Part shown: one piece after another, positions 16,929 through 23,601 of the stretch
Numbering within the stretch: position 1 is the first letter of the stretch
How the letters are laid out: each line of letters begins with the position of its first letter
Assembly (NCBI RefSeq): GCF_000591035.1
Contig: NC_022521.1
Location: forward strand, 186,001-250,000
Source of the DNA: Aeropyrum camini SY1 = JCM 12091
GTDB taxonomy: Archaea; Thermoproteota; Thermoprotei_A; Sulfolobales; Acidilobaceae
Direction of reading: 5' to 3'
DNA length: 64,000 bases
Notes under the pieces: generated by a model
The model's input: the letters and a program-made list of their open reading frames with translations, nothing else
Database searches by the model: none
Told to the model about the DNA's origin: nothing
Translations under genes and position numbers: made by a program

Positions 16929-17036
16929 CTAGCTCTCCACCAGCTCGTTACAGCTACCATCACAATAGGGTGGACTCTTAGTCCTGCCACACTCACAATA
17001 CGGCCTTTTAGACGGTAGTTTGATGCTTTTCAACAA
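16929..17036 (-). CDS. Mini CDGSH-type iron-sulfur protein (35 aa)
   Basis: A short frame from TTG 17036 (or TTG 17033) to TAG 16929 encodes a single CDGSH-like motif: CECGRTKSPPYCDGSC. This follows the pattern C-x-C-x2-[ST]-x3-P-x-C-D-G-[ST]-H, except that the final His cluster ligand is Cys. Such proteins bind a [2Fe-2S] cluster. A TATA-like AATTTTTATTG (about 17068-17080 minus) lies about 35 nt upstream, and a stop codon 4 codons before the TTG pair limits the start. It is 21 nt upstream of the binding-protein gene, possibly co-transcribed with it. Confidence 0.68.
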   Translation of the reverse strand: MLKSIKLPSKRPYCECGRTKSPPYCDGSCNELVES

Positions 17037-17105
17037 AAGACACCATCATGGAAATAACCAGAGGAGAGACAATAAAAATTCCCATAGGCCAGGTGTTAGT
17101 GAGGG

Positions 17106-17183
<78 letters not shown>

Positions 17184-17286
17184 CATAGAACTAATATCAG
17201 TGTACTTGCTTATTGAGCAACGGGTTGGCTGGGTGAATGAATAATAGGTGTTAGGATTAGATATTCTATATTCTTGGGTGTGTAAA

Positions 17287-17478
17287 GTGCCTATAACTGT
17301 TAGGGCTAGATATGAGAAGGGCGTGCTTAAGCCGTTGCAGGATTTAAATTTAGAAGAGGGAGAAGAGGTTATTGTGATCGTAAAGAAGAAGCCCAATATA
17401 GATAGGTTTGTGGGGGTGCTTGGCAAGGCCTCGGCCGGAGAGTTAAGAGCGTATGAGGAGGAGGTATACGCTCCTTGA
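17287..17478 (+). CDS. vapB1: AF2212-type (DUF104) antitoxin, cassette 1
   Basis: 63-residue antitoxin of the AF2212-like family: the N-terminal VRARYEKGVLKPLQDLNLEEGEEV is the family signature, followed by a short acidic C-terminus that would bind the toxin. GTG 17287 is about 20 nt after an AT-rich TATCTATATTC-like box (about 17260-17273). The stop overlaps the TTG of the PIN gene by 4 nt (TTGA). It is the only one of the four cassettes on the plus strand. Confidence 0.85.
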   Translation: MPITVRARYEKGVLKPLQDLNLEEGEEVIVIVKKKPNIDRFVGVLGKASAGELRAYEEEVYAP

Positions 17479-17922
17479 TCTTCATTGATACAAACATCTT
17501 CTACAACATTCTCTATGAGACAGAGCTTACTCCTAAAGCCAGGAAAGCTATCGATATGCTAGTGGAGCCGGTAATATCTGTGATTGTTTACAACGAGCTA
17601 GTTCATGTTACATTCAGGGCTTATGCAAGACGCAAGTACGGAATAGTCAGCTATCAAAAGTTTAGAAAGTTTTTTTGCAGAGAGAGGAATAGATGCGTTT
17701 AAAGAACCAATGGAGAATATTCACCAGCTTCTTGAGGAGCTGGATGTAAAGATATTGAAGGATTATCAATCAGTAGATGATCTTAGAGAAGCTATCATGA
17801 ATTATAGGCTTTTGCCGACCGATGCACAGATAGCAATAACATGCAAACATCACGATATAACAACCATAGCAACATTAGATGAAGACTTTAAACGAATACC
17901 ATGGTTAAAAACAATACCATAA
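17475..17922 (+). pseudogene. vapC1: VapC-like PIN toxin, cassette 1, frameshifted in a T7 tract
   Basis: PIN-domain ribonuclease. The first half (MIFIDTNIFYNIL, acidic Asp5; VYNELVHV) and the second half (LLPTDAQIAIT, TLDEDFKRIPWLK) carry the usual acidic residues but lie in different frames. Skipping one T in the T-run 17670-17676 rejoins them into about 148 residues, matching cassette 4 VapC (150 residues), with which it shares LLPxDAQIxxTCKH and DEDFxRxPWLKxIP. Inactivation, transcriptional slippage at T7, or a base error are possible. Confidence 0.82.
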
Positions 17923-18467
17923 CTACTTACTTAAGAATCCTAAAGAGGCATACTGAGAATCGTAACAAGTTAGTAAAGCATGCATGTTAGTAGGCGTTTG
18001 ACAGTACATATTCGGTAGCCATAAGGGGGATTTTAAAGTAATTAAAACCTGGAAACCTAGCAAAAATTGAATTCGCTGCAGGATCAGCTCTATCGATTTT
18101 CTCCTATAGATACCGCGAGATTTACTCTAAGTATTATGACTCTCCTAAAAGTTCTCTTAAATTCACTCAAGAGCTTTTTCCCTTTTTGGTGTGCTTTGGC
18201 AAGCTTTGATACAGTTTCGTAAATGGTAGTGAGCTTAGTAGCTCTCTTGGTGATTGTTACTCCTTTAAACTCCTCCTATGTGACTTAGCATATTTACCTT
18301 CAAAAGAGGATATAAATGACTTATTTCAACATTTAAATCCGAGCTACCACATAGGAAGAATTATGATCTGAGTTAGTACTATTTTTGGGTTTATATGTCA
18401 CTCGCAGGCTTAAGATGTTGCATTATTATCAGCTGCACATACCATTGCGGATAATCACATGGAAGTA
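17923..18467. other. Gene-poor end of cassette 1 with an ORF remnant
   Basis: AT-rich stretch without a full gene. On the minus strand 18275-18090 is open for 62 codons but has no start; it reads KRATKLTTIYETVSKLAKA and later FKRTFRRVIILRVNLAVS, lysine-rich and helical, probably the tail of a lost gene. Half-copies of the ATGTTGCAT repeat arm occur at about 18414-18422 and near 17980. Confidence 0.3.
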
Positions 18468-18512
18468 CATGTTGCATTCTATCATGGAATGATGTAACAT
18501 GGGCATTTATAT
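18468..18512 (+). repeat. Inverted repeat plus TATA box before tRNA half-copy 1
   Basis: Arms CATGTTGCATTC (18468-18479) and GAATGATGTAACATG (18487-18501) form an imperfect palindrome, followed by TTTATAT (18506-18512) and the tRNA fragment 8 nt later. It closely resembles the element at 19479-19520. Confidence 0.7.
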
Positions 18513-18519
18513 CGCTGTT

Positions 18520-18565
18520 CTGCGGAGCCGGAGGTCCCGGGCATGAAACCCAGGCGGGCCCGCCA
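18520..18565 (+). repeat. tRNA-Arg 3'-half copy 1 (degraded)
   Basis: Begins at the anticodon loop (CTGCGGAGCCGGAGGTCCCGG, one mismatch to the tRNA) and ends in GGCGGGCCCGCCA. The T-loop is mutated (GCATGAAACCCA instead of GTTCAAATCCC). It cannot be a functional tRNA because the 5' half is missing. Confidence 0.85.
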
Positions 18566-18597
18566 GCAAACACCGCAAAACCAACACAGACATGCCA

Positions 18598-18692
18598 CAG
18601 AGAATATATCGATAACCGAGGCCTCAGAGAGGCGCCGAGTCTATCTCAGGATAGATTATCAGGAGTGATTCTATTATTGCTCTAGAAGCTTA
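18598..18692 (+). repeat. Cassette left-end repeat, copy A
   Basis: Direct repeat of about 95 bp shared with 21046-21144: both contain AGAGAATATATCGATAAC, GGCGCCGA, AGATTATCAGGA, GATTCTAT and CTAGAAGCTTA in the same order. It sits just after the tRNA half-copy and overlaps the 3' end of the PIN gene in both cassettes. Confidence 0.75.
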
Positions 18693-19184
18693 CTGTGTAA
18701 TTTTGATTGAATTTCCTCTATGGTTGCCTCTCTTACAAAGATCGAGTTTATTTTTAGTCTTTTGGCTTGGTCTGCCATGCCTTTGTCGTCGGTTATGAGT
18801 AGGGAGTCTGTGAGGAGTGCAAGTTAGGAAGTAGGTGTCGAAGCCGGATGGAGCGGTTGTTAGTGCTACTTCAAGAGCTTTATCATATATTATATTCTCA
18901 TCAATAATTATGAAGGTTTTGTTTAGGCTTTCTAGGACTTCCAGCACTTGTTCTCTCGACAACCCGCTCCGCTTCAATACTGACGCGACCTCTATTGTGC
19001 CAGCCTTCGGGAAGAACACCTTATAGTTTCTCTCTTCTAGTAAGCGTAGTATCACGCGTATCTCATCACGCGTTCTAATCTCCCTCTCGTATATGTCCCT
19101 TCGCAGATATCTTGGTGGGACTAGGATGCTCTTGGCTACTACGCTTGTGTCGAGTACAACACTATCCGTATAGCTTCTTGCCAC
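18674..19184 (-). pseudogene. vapC2: VapC-like PIN toxin, cassette 2, frameshifted near the C-terminus
   Basis: PIN-domain protein from GTG 19184: VVLDTSVVAKSIL (first Asp), FFPKAGTIEVASVL (Glu) and SGFDTYFL (Asp) are in frame. The frame then departs at about 18811-18830. One nucleotide over, ALLTDSLLITDDKGMADQA supplies the last acidic residues and the frame ends at TAA 18674 as SKLLEQ. A +1 shift is needed, so the gene as given lacks the complete active site. It is a different PIN subtype from cassettes 1 and 4. It overlaps the antitoxin gene by 23 nt. Confidence 0.8.
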
Positions 19185-19368
19185 GCTTGCGAACCTCCTC
19201 TAAAACCTCGTCTACACTCCGCTCGGCCTCAAAACTCTCGGATAATACTAGTTTATAGAAGCTCTTATCCCTTACAACAACGACTAACTCCTCTCCCTCC
19301 CTAAGATCAACGGGTTCGAGAGGCTTCAGTACACCCTTCTCATATTTTACTCTGATAGCCTTAGACAA
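19162..19368 (-). CDS. vapB2: AF2212-type antitoxin, cassette 2
   Basis: 68 residues from TTG 19368 (LSKAIRVKYEKGVLKPLEP), with the AF2212 signature VKYEKGVLKPLEPVDLREGEEL and a charged C-terminal toxin-binding tail (DEVLEEVRKRGKK). A TATA-like CTTATTAGATT (about 19382-19396 minus) places transcription start at the TTG, so it is leaderless. Its promoter resembles that of cassette 4 (TAAAGGCTTAG then TTATTAG). It is intact although its toxin is broken. Confidence 0.85.
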   Translation of the reverse strand: MSKAIRVKYEKGVLKPLEPVDLREGEELVVVVRDKSFYKLVLSESFEAERSVDEVLEEVRKRGKKLYG

Positions 19369-19478
19369 GGTAGCCGCCCCTAATCTAATAAGTAAGGTCA
19401 AAGCCTCTAAGCCTTTACCCCAGCATGTTGCAAAATTATCAACCAGGAGAAGCAACGCGTCTTATCATTCGAGAGTAT

Positions 19479-19520
19479 ATGTTGCATCCTGTCATGCACT
19501 CATGCAACATGTGTTTATAA
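19479..19520 (+). repeat. Inverted repeat plus TATA box before tRNA half-copy 2
   Basis: Perfect 9-bp arms ATGTTGCAT (19479-19487) and ATGCAACAT (19502-19510) around a 14-nt loop, followed by TTTATAA (19514-19520). The tRNA half-copy starts 10 nt further on. TTTATAA reads as a TATA box on either strand. Confidence 0.75.
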
Positions 19521-19529
19521 GTCCCGAGT

Positions 19530-19574
19530 CTCCGGAGCCGGAGGTCCCGGGTTCAAATCCCGGCGGGCCCGCCA
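19530..19574 (+). repeat. tRNA-Arg 3'-half copy 2 (exact)
   Basis: 45 nt identical to 17139-17183 of the intact tRNA-Arg, from the anticodon loop CTCCGGA through the encoded CCA. The boundary is sharp on both sides, as expected of an att core. The 258 nt that follow to 19832 contain no gene I can support. Confidence 0.93.
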
Positions 19575-19832
19575 CAAACTTCATAATTTTCAACTCTATT
19601 CTTGGATGCTCAGTATTTCCTAGAATTAATTATTCTGCATTGTTTGATCTAACTATTGGGAAAAATTAAGAAACTTCTCAGGTTATTGTACAAACATGGT
19701 GAGGATTACGCCTATAAAATGCGGAGTTTTTGTGGGTTTCCCGTCTTGTATTATAGTGGGTAGAAACTGATGGAAGGGGGGGATCCTGCGGGGCATCTAG
19801 CTTTAGGTAGACATGGTGGTATCATGTGGCTG

Positions 19833-20276
19833 CTAGGTGTTTCTGGGTCTTATTACCAGCTTTCTCTCCCATTCCCTAAATGTTATCTCGTATGCCTCGA
19901 AGAAGCCTTGACGGCCTAGTAGGGCTATATCTGAGGCTATGTATTCTGTGAAGGCTACCGGGATAGTAATGCTTCCCAGTCCTTCTACCATTATCCTTAC
20001 CCGCTTTTTAATGTAGGCTCTAACGTAACCCCCTACTCCTGCTAGGTACACTTGCTCGGCATCGTCTAAGTCTATCCCAGCGTCTTCGGCTACACCCGTG
20101 TGGAAGAGGCTTACGGTGGCACCACTATCTACCAAGGCGTAGATAACAGTCCTCTCCCTGCCCTCGATTACTACTGGTATAATAGGGTAGTACCTCTCCC
20201 GATACATGGTATATGGAAAGACTTTCTCTTTCGGATTAGCCTTACCCTTTCTCATAACTAGAACCTCCAGGGGCAC
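19833..20276 (-). CDS. Retropepsin-like aspartic protease, cassette 3
   Basis: About 140-147 residues (GTG 20276 or ATG 20255). The catalytic loop YALVDSGATVSLFH carries the D-S-G-A motif of single-domain, dimeric aspartic proteases, followed by the second-half block SDIALLGRQGFFEAY, equivalent to the conserved ILGRxxF stretch. No signal peptide, so it should be cytosolic. It follows the DUF5678-like gene by 23 nt on the same strand and occupies the position that PIN toxins hold in the neighbouring cassettes. A toxin-like role is inference from placement only. Confidence 0.75.
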   Translation of the reverse strand: MPLEVLVMRKGKANPKEKVFPYTMYRERYYPIIPVVIEGRERTVIYALVDSGATVSLFHTGVAEDAGIDLDDAEQVYLAGVGGYVRAYIKKRVRIMVEGLGSITIPVAFTEYIASDIALLGRQGFFEAYEITFREWERKLVIRPRNT

Positions 20277-20299
20277 GGCCAGTAGATGTTGTGGGATGC

Positions 20300-20512
20300 T
20301 TAGACGACGAGTAAGTCGTGGCTTGGAACCTTAATCACTCCGTACTCGTCTCTCTTGAAGCCTTTCTGTGCCATTATTTCGCGTAGCTCTTTTAGACTCC
20401 TAGCCCAGGCAACAACCCGCCCATCAACTATAGCTGCCCAGTAGCCTGGCTGAACCTTGTCTAGCTCGCCGGGCCTAATAGGCTGGACAGCCCTCTTTAG
20501 AGCAGCGCTCAA
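20300..20512 (-). CDS. DUF5678-like small protein, cassette 3
   Basis: 70 residues. The core YWAAIVDGRVVAWARSLKELREIMAQKG followed by GVIKVPS matches the pattern I associate with DUF5678: a short beta-rich unit of about 50 residues of unknown function. It is the upstream, promoter-proximal gene, the position of the antitoxin in the other cassettes. No DNA-binding motif is obvious. Confidence 0.65.
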   Translation of the reverse strand: MSAALKRAVQPIRPGELDKVQPGYWAAIVDGRVVAWARSLKELREIMAQKGFKRDEYGVIKVPSHDLLVV

Positions 20513-20918
20513 AACACTAACACCCCAGATACAAGGAGGTCAAAGTAACTAAAATATCCGATATCCCAGCATGCTTATCCTCAATAATTCTTCTTCTTAT
20601 CTAGGCTCCTATACCTAGTGCATGTACATACTGATGCCTATGTAATACACATATTTACTATGCATATCACCCCGTATTCCTTAAGTTCATCAGGCAAGCT
20701 TTACCAACTAGCCCCAATGTGTCAATCTAAACATCCCTTAAGCCTCACGCCCACGTCCAAATATGTTGAGTTTCCCGGTCCCACCAGCTCAAGAGTTTCT
20801 AGTACCCTTCCCTCATGCCCTTAGTAAATTTAGATTAACAATTCTGCTAATACTTGCATAACTTTAGAACATTTTAGAAGTGTCCCACGCATCACCCTAC
20901 AAGGTATAAATGAGTTAT
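20513..20918. other. Gene-free part of cassette 3
   Basis: About 400 nt with no supported gene. The minus strand 20818-20728 reads EGRVLETLELVGPGNSTYLD and then VGVRLKGCLD before a stop, without a start codon. It may be a decayed fragment; I do not recognise it. Otherwise AT-rich. Confidence 0.25.
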
Positions 20919-20964
20919 GGAATGTCTCGAACTACCATCAAGTCCTGGGACATTTCTTTATAAG
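20919..20964 (+). repeat. Inverted repeat plus TATA box before tRNA half-copy 3
   Basis: Arms GGAATGTC (20919-20926) and GACATTTC (20949-20956), then TTTATAAG (20957-20964). The arm sequence differs from the ATGTTGCAT arms of the other copies, yet the dyad, the TATA box and the spacing to the tRNA fragment are kept. This suggests the structure matters rather than the exact sequence. Confidence 0.55.
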
Positions 20965-20966
20965 TA

Positions 20967-21018
20967 CCGGCCTCGGAGCCGGAGGTCCCGGGTCCGCGAA
21001 TCCCCGCGGGCCAGCCGC
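20967..21018 (+). repeat. tRNA-Arg 3'-half copy 3 (degraded, extends into anticodon stem)
   Basis: CCGGCCTC-GGAGCCGGAGG matches the tRNA from the anticodon stem with one deleted base. The T-arm is altered (GGGTCCGCGAATCCCC) and the acceptor reads GCGGGCCAGCC. Confidence 0.8.
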
Positions 21019-21045
21019 AGCACCCACAAAACAATCACAAATCAC

Positions 21046-21144
21046 GATAGAGAATATATCGATAACAGAGACCTCAGAAAGGCGCCGATCCTTTAGCCAG
21101 CAGATTATCAGGAACGATTCTATACATAGGTCTAGAAGCTTAGG
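21046..21144 (+). repeat. Cassette left-end repeat, copy B
   Basis: Counterpart of 18598-18692, with the same order of blocks (AGAGAATATATCGATAAC, GGCGCCGAT, AGATTATCAGGAACGATTC, TCTAGAAGCTTA) and scattered substitutions. It overlaps the end of vapC3. Confidence 0.75.
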
Positions 21145-21592
21145 GTATAACCTTTAGCCACGGCACTCTCCTGAAGTCCTCGTCAAAAGTTAGAATAGTG
21201 TCTATACCGTAATGCTTGCAGGTTAGAGTTATTTGAGCGTCATTGGGCAAAAGCTTATAATCTAGAAGAGTTTTGATATAATCTTGATTGTTGAAATAAT
21301 CGCCTATTATCTCGACATCTAGATCCTTTAGTATTGAATCTATGAGGGTTATCACTTTGTTCGGATATCCCTGTTGTTTGATTAGTTTTCTTAAACTGTA
21401 TTTCCCCTTGATTTCCCCTTTCTGTTTGTAGTATTCGTAGGTTGCAACGTATATTGCTTCGTTTACTGCTACGCCTGAAATAACGAATTTCCAGTCGCTA
21501 TATCTCTCTATGGTTTGTTCTGCCAGGTCGCTTTTCTCGGTTTCGAGGAGTATGCTGAGGATTATGCTCGTGTCGATGTAGGCGGTTTTCAT
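21140..21592 (-). CDS. vapC3: VapC-like PIN toxin, cassette 4 (intact)
   Basis: Predicted ribonuclease toxin of 150 residues with an uninterrupted PIN domain: AYIDTSIILSIL (Asp7), AVNEAIYVATY (Glu), LLPNDAQITLT (Asp) and TFDEDFRRVPWLK (Asp). It is similar to the frameshifted cassette 1 toxin over its C-terminal third. ATG 21592 overlaps the antitoxin stop by 4 nt, the usual coupling of antitoxin then toxin. It is the only complete toxin of the three. Confidence 0.88.
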   Translation of the reverse strand: MKTAYIDTSIILSILLETEKSDLAEQTIERYSDWKFVISGVAVNEAIYVATYEYYKQKGEIKGKYSLRKLIKQQGYPNKVITLIDSILKDLDVEIIGDYFNNQDYIKTLLDYKLLPNDAQITLTCKHYGIDTILTFDEDFRRVPWLKVIP

Positions 21593-21786
21593 TGTGTGTG
21601 GGCCTCTTCCTCAAGCTCTAATAGTTCCTTGATTGAGGATTTCCCGAGGGCTCCTCGATACTTCTTAAGGACTTTCTTAATGTCGCGTTTAACTGTTACT
21701 ACTACTTCCTCGCCCTCCTCAAGATCCAAAGGCTCGAGAGGCTTTAGCACTCCCTTCTCATACTTTACACGGATAACCTTTGACAT
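21589..21786 (-). CDS. vapB3: AF2212-type antitoxin, cassette 4
   Basis: 65 residues: VIRVKYEKGVLKPLEPLD and EEGEEVVVTVKR form the AF2212 core, then a charged tail ending in LLELEEEAHTQ. It is nearly identical over its first 30 residues to the cassette 2 antitoxin although the toxins differ, which points to recent shared descent of the antitoxin half. A TATA-like CTTTTATTAG lies 20-30 nt upstream. Confidence 0.88.
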   Translation of the reverse strand: MSKVIRVKYEKGVLKPLEPLDLEEGEEVVVTVKRDIKKVLKKYRGALGKSSIKELLELEEEAHTQ

Positions 21787-21893
21787 GGCACAGCCCCCAA
21801 CTAATAAAAGGGTTTAGACCCCTAAGCCTTTACCTCTAGATAATTGCATTACTATCGCAGTTAAAAATCACATAAGAATATCTATTGTGAGTG

Positions 21894-21927
21894 CATGTTG
21901 TATGTCTTCATGCACCCGTGCAACATG
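21894..21927 (+). repeat. Inverted repeat before tRNA fragment 4
   Basis: Arms CATGTTG (21894-21900) and CAACATG (21921-21927) with a 20-nt loop, followed by a weak AT stretch (GGGTATTTC) instead of TTTATAA. It is the most distal member of the series. Confidence 0.6.
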
Positions 21928-21935
21928 GGTATTTC

Positions 21936-21961
21936 TCCCGGGTTCAAACTCGCGGCGGGCC
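21936..21961 (+). repeat. tRNA-Arg fragment 4 (T-arm only)
   Basis: TCCCGGGTTCAAACTCGCGGCGGGCC corresponds to the variable loop, T-arm and part of the acceptor of tRNA-Arg with two changes. The anticodon part is missing. It marks the distal edge of the island. Confidence 0.7.
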
Positions 21962-22127
21962 TTCTAGATAAGTATCTCTATATAGGTTCTCTGTTGCTTT
22001 CTGACTCACATCAATATTTGTTCATAGTAATCAGATTTTCTCTGTAGTATTTAGCACGACAATTTCTCGAAGAACCTAATGTAAATTTTAAGTTAAAGAC
22101 GTGGGTGATCTTCAACCTACAACCTAA

Positions 22128-22527
22128 TCACTTCTTTTGTTCAAAGTTTTTATCCGTGTAGATTCCCGAGACATAAATGTAACCTTCGCTATAAACAGCG
22201 TCATCAACTACAGCGACCCTGCCATAGGAGGACGACGCTATACTAAAGCTTCTGTATCCTATGAGGCTGCATTTCCCATCGAACTCGGCTATAATGACAG
22301 GGTTGAGAAAAATAATTGCCGTCATTAGGATCTACGTTCTCAACAACGGACACCACAAAAGCCTTATCGCCATCATGGGTGAGAGCAGCCCCAGAGAAGG
22401 AGAAACCTGGGCTATAGCCCGTCTTCAACTTCTCCATAGTCAAGCTGTTATCACACTTCAATTCGCCACCACTAGTGAAGGCAGCCACACCCAGGACGCC
22501 AGCATTACTAGTTATTTCCGAGATCAT
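22128..22527 (-). pseudogene. Frameshifted fragment of a beta-propeller-like surface protein
   Basis: Two overlapping frames on the minus strand read as one broken protein: GVLGVAAFTSGGELKCDNSL...AFVVSVVENVDPNDG in one, then VIIAEFDGKCSLIGYRSFS and YSEGYIYVSGIYTDKNFEQ in the other. The shift lies near 22300-22320 (TTTTT run). The repeated beta-strand pattern (G-x-Y-I-Y-V-S-G) resembles propeller or PQQ-like repeats. It has no signal peptide and stops abruptly upstream, so it is a decayed piece. It lies head to head with, and 53 nt overlapping, the plus-strand gene that follows. Confidence 0.5.
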
Positions 22528-23503
22528 CGTCGGCTACAACACCCGGGAACTGCTGGTAATGAAGCTATCGGCTGACACACTGGATATAGTAGACTCGATA
22601 ACCCTCAGGCTCTCCGAAGCCAGAGAACCCTATACCACGGGGATAGACGCTGTCTCGACACTCTACAACAGAACTGGCGACAGCGGCAATAAAGGGCTGA
22701 TAACGTTGGCTCTAGACTCGTCCACTATGCAGCCCCTCTGGTCCTCACTAACCATACCAACCGGTCTTGAAACCAGTCAGGCAGTGGTCACGGGAGTCAA
22801 GCCATCTGGGGAGGCGTTGCTAACAGTAGGCTCTTTATTCCAGGGGATGTATTATGACCCCGTCTCTTCCACAGGCTTCATAACTGTCCATGAGCTACAC
22901 AGTGGAACCCTTGCTGCAGCATACACAGTAGGATCCGGAGTGGGAGTGATGCTCCAGGACATAGCTGGCGGGGAGGATAGCATGGTGGTAGCCGGTAAGT
23001 GGCTACCAGGCTCTGGACAACCCTGGCTCCAAGAATCTTCAGCTAGCGCCGAGGCTATTGAGGAGGGTGGTATAGCGGTTACCAGCATAACCCATTCTAG
23101 CCTAACACAGCCGATAAAAACGGGTGAAGAACTAACGGGAGGTTTGGACTTGGATGACAAAACAGGTGATGTAGAGACGAACCCAGTAAGCTTGGAGAGC
23201 CACTCGCTAGTCATGTTAAGCTTAAAAATCGAAGAACTTGTAGAGAACCCCACAGATGTAGCACTACCCACTAGCACGGAAACGGGTATTACAATAGGCC
23301 TACCCCAGGGAACGACGAAAACAGGAGGGGAAACTAACAGCCAGCCGCCAGAGGTAACAACTGGTGAAACGGCACCAGAAGCTAGTATAACATCAAGCAA
23401 TGGAGGCTTGGCCATGGAGCTTTTAGAGGCCAGGAGCAGCCTTCTACTAGTTGTAATAGCTGTGCTGATAGTGTTTCTTTTAGCTGTAGTAGTAAGAAAG
23501 TAA
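22475..23503 (+). CDS. C-terminally anchored surface protein, probably 5'-truncated
   Basis: Up to 342 residues (ATG 22475, or ATG 22559 for MKLSADTLDIVDS). Alternating beta-strand blocks (EIIVGYNTRELLVMKLSADT; LITLALDSSTMQPLWSS; ALLTVGSLFQGMYYD) suggest a beta-propeller, followed by a Thr/Glu-rich linker (residues about 265-315) and a C-terminal transmembrane helix (SSLLLVVIAVLIVFLLAVVV) with a basic tail. It lacks the N-terminal signal peptide such proteins need. With the inverted fragment immediately upstream, the 5' end was probably lost by rearrangement. Confidence 0.55.
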   Translation: MKAATPRTPALLVISEIIVGYNTRELLVMKLSADTLDIVDSITLRLSEAREPYTTGIDAVSTLYNRTGDSGNKGLITLALDSSTMQPLWSSLTIPTGLETSQAVVTGVKPSGEALLTVGSLFQGMYYDPVSSTGFITVHELHSGTLAAAYTVGSGVGVMLQDIAGGEDSMVVAGKWLPGSGQPWLQESSASAEAIEEGGIAVTSITHSSLTQPIKTGEELTGGLDLDDKTGDVETNPVSLESHSLVMLSLKIEELVENPTDVALPTSTETGITIGLPQGTTKTGGETNSQPPEVTTGETAPEASITSSNGGLAMELLEARSSLLLVVIAVLIVFLLAVVVRK

Positions 23504-23601
23504 CACGCTAAGGCACCAGGATCTTACCGCCAATAGAGCGGGGTGTCACAATGTACTATTCCACTGTCCCTTCCGAGCCCTAACCAGCTTGTTTTATTAA
23601 A

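Noticed and set aside
18468-21927. Dyads as ordinary vapBC operators
   Set aside because: In cassettes 1 and 3 the dyad is more than 400 nt from the antitoxin-position gene and in cassette 1 it is downstream of the TA pair, while its position relative to the tRNA half is constant. An operator role in cassettes 2 and 4 is not excluded.
18520-21961. tRNA-half copies as additional tRNA genes
   Set aside because: None has a 5' half, D-arm or acceptor 5' strand nearby, and the distal copies carry T-arm mutations; they are att-like relics.
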